DNA of 64,000 nucleotides from Lanius collurio (taxonomy: Eukaryota > Chordata > Aves > Passeriformes > Laniidae), in contig JACBWW010000008.1 in the NCBI GenBank assembly GCA_020086605.1, forward strand, positions 24,703,234-24,767,233, read 5' to 3'. Positions 62,989-64,000 of this stretch are shown here, piece by piece (position 1 is the stretch's first letter; each line of letters begins with the position of its first letter). The translations under genes were made by a program, and so were the position numbers. The notes under the pieces were generated by a model. That model saw only the letters and a program-made list of their open reading frames with translations. It made no database searches and was not told where the DNA came from.

Positions 62989-64000
62989 CTGCATAAGACT
63001 TACCGGCAAAGAAAACGTTTTTATTTATTTGTTTCTTTCAGGAAAAACACAGCATGCCAAACATTAGTCCAGATAATATTACTATATCTAACAATGAATA
63101 AATAAAAACTCAATCACACAGACTCCAGGAAGCTTAAGAGAAATTCAGGAAGAACACACAAAGAAAGATAAAGAATGAAAAAATGTAAACCTCTTGTTTT
63201 TAGACCTAGCTACAGCAAACCAGCACTGTAGTCAAAAAGTTCAATTGAGTCTAAACAAATAAATCATACAATATCTTTAAAGTTTTTTATCCACTTATTT
63301 CAAATAAATATTGAAGTAGGAGTTTGTCCTAATATATTTGGGCTTTCTTCCTGCACAAGTAAGAAGATATCCATCCTGAAAGAGGAAAAGAGTATTAAAG
63401 GTGCAAAACACCTTGGGATTTCTGCTCCACCTACAGCCTCACTGATGAATCCAGCAGACTGCTCTGGCAGCACACAGGATGCTATATGTAAGGCTTAAAT
63501 TAGATGAAACACTCCTGTCAAGTCTTTGCAAGTTCCATTCCCAAATGGACAGTCATCTCAAGAATCACAGAGCTCTATCTTGCATTCCATTTACAGCTTT
63601 GACACTCAACTGTGCCAGGATAAAACTCTTTGACTTGAACAGGCCAGTTCTCATGGACTGATTGGATGGTAGGGCTCAGAAGACATTAATCACCTGCACA
63701 CTCCCCCATGCAGAAGGGAGAGGTAAAAATCAGGCTGCAGTACTGTTAAAGCTCTCAGGCACAGAAGGTACAGGAGTACAAACAACAGGAACAGGATGAT
63801 GGATACAGCTATCTTTGACACAAAACTTGTGTATTTTACATTTCTGGGGCTGTGCAGAACACTGATAGTCTTCTATCACTGCTTCCATAAAGAAAGTTGG
63901 AACTGCTGAGCAGAAGATAACCAGAATGACCTGTTGCCACTAAAGCTAAGAACAGAGTATTTATGGATTTCAGAAGGGCCAGGAATTCACTACAGAATTT
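62989..64000 (-). other. OSMR 5' intron or upstream region
   Basis: AT-rich sequence upstream of the signal-peptide exon with no CpG-rich segment. Mammalian OSMR has a separate non-coding first exon, so the promoter is probably beyond the window; I cannot place a 5' UTR exon here. Confidence 0.5.

Noticed and set aside
1..64000. CRISPR arrays, operons, phage genes, tRNA or rRNA genes
   Set aside because: None seen; the window is a vertebrate locus with two spliced genes and interspersed repeats.

Overview
This is a vertebrate, almost certainly bird, genomic window. It holds two interrupted protein-coding genes that point at each other. The plus strand carries the 3' three quarters of RICTOR (26 coding exons, 807-32843, then a long 3' UTR to about 37455). 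The minus strand carries the whole coding region of the oncostatin M receptor OSMR (17 coding exons, 62974 down to 39116, 928 codons). Identification rests on exon-by-exon translation with consistent splice phases, compared with the mammalian proteins from memory. The bird assignment rests on several CR1-type LINE fragments, LTR-like repeats, compact introns, absence of any mammalian SINE or L1, and the RICTOR/OSMR tail-to-tail order, which I recall as Z-linked in birds. The species cannot be fixed from this.

Layout: 1-806 RICTOR intron; 807-32843 RICTOR exons and introns; 32844 to about 37455 RICTOR 3' UTR; a short gap of roughly 150-200 bp; about 37610-39115 OSMR 3' UTR; 39116-62988 OSMR exons and introns, ending at the signal-peptide exon; 62989-64000 OSMR 5' intron or upstream sequence. 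RICTOR introns hold a 2.3 kb degraded CR1 copy (about 15880-18250), two 3'-end CR1 fragments (8744-9222, 25137-25460) and a probable solo LTR (about 11455-11785). OSMR introns hold two more CR1 fragments (43178-43500, 57245-57415) and two related GC-rich, CpG-rich blocks (about 41444-42120 and 48646-49220) that look like diverged copies of one repeat.

The two genes are unrelated in function: RICTOR is the defining scaffold of the mTORC2 kinase complex, and OSMR is the signalling receptor that pairs with gp130 for oncostatin M. Both reading frames are intact in the window. I found no RNA gene, CRISPR array, operon or other prokaryotic feature, and no convincing undescribed system. The items most worth checking are the GC-rich repeat pair, the short C-terminal tail of OSMR, the tandem donor of OSMR exon 4 and the close-packed 3' ends.
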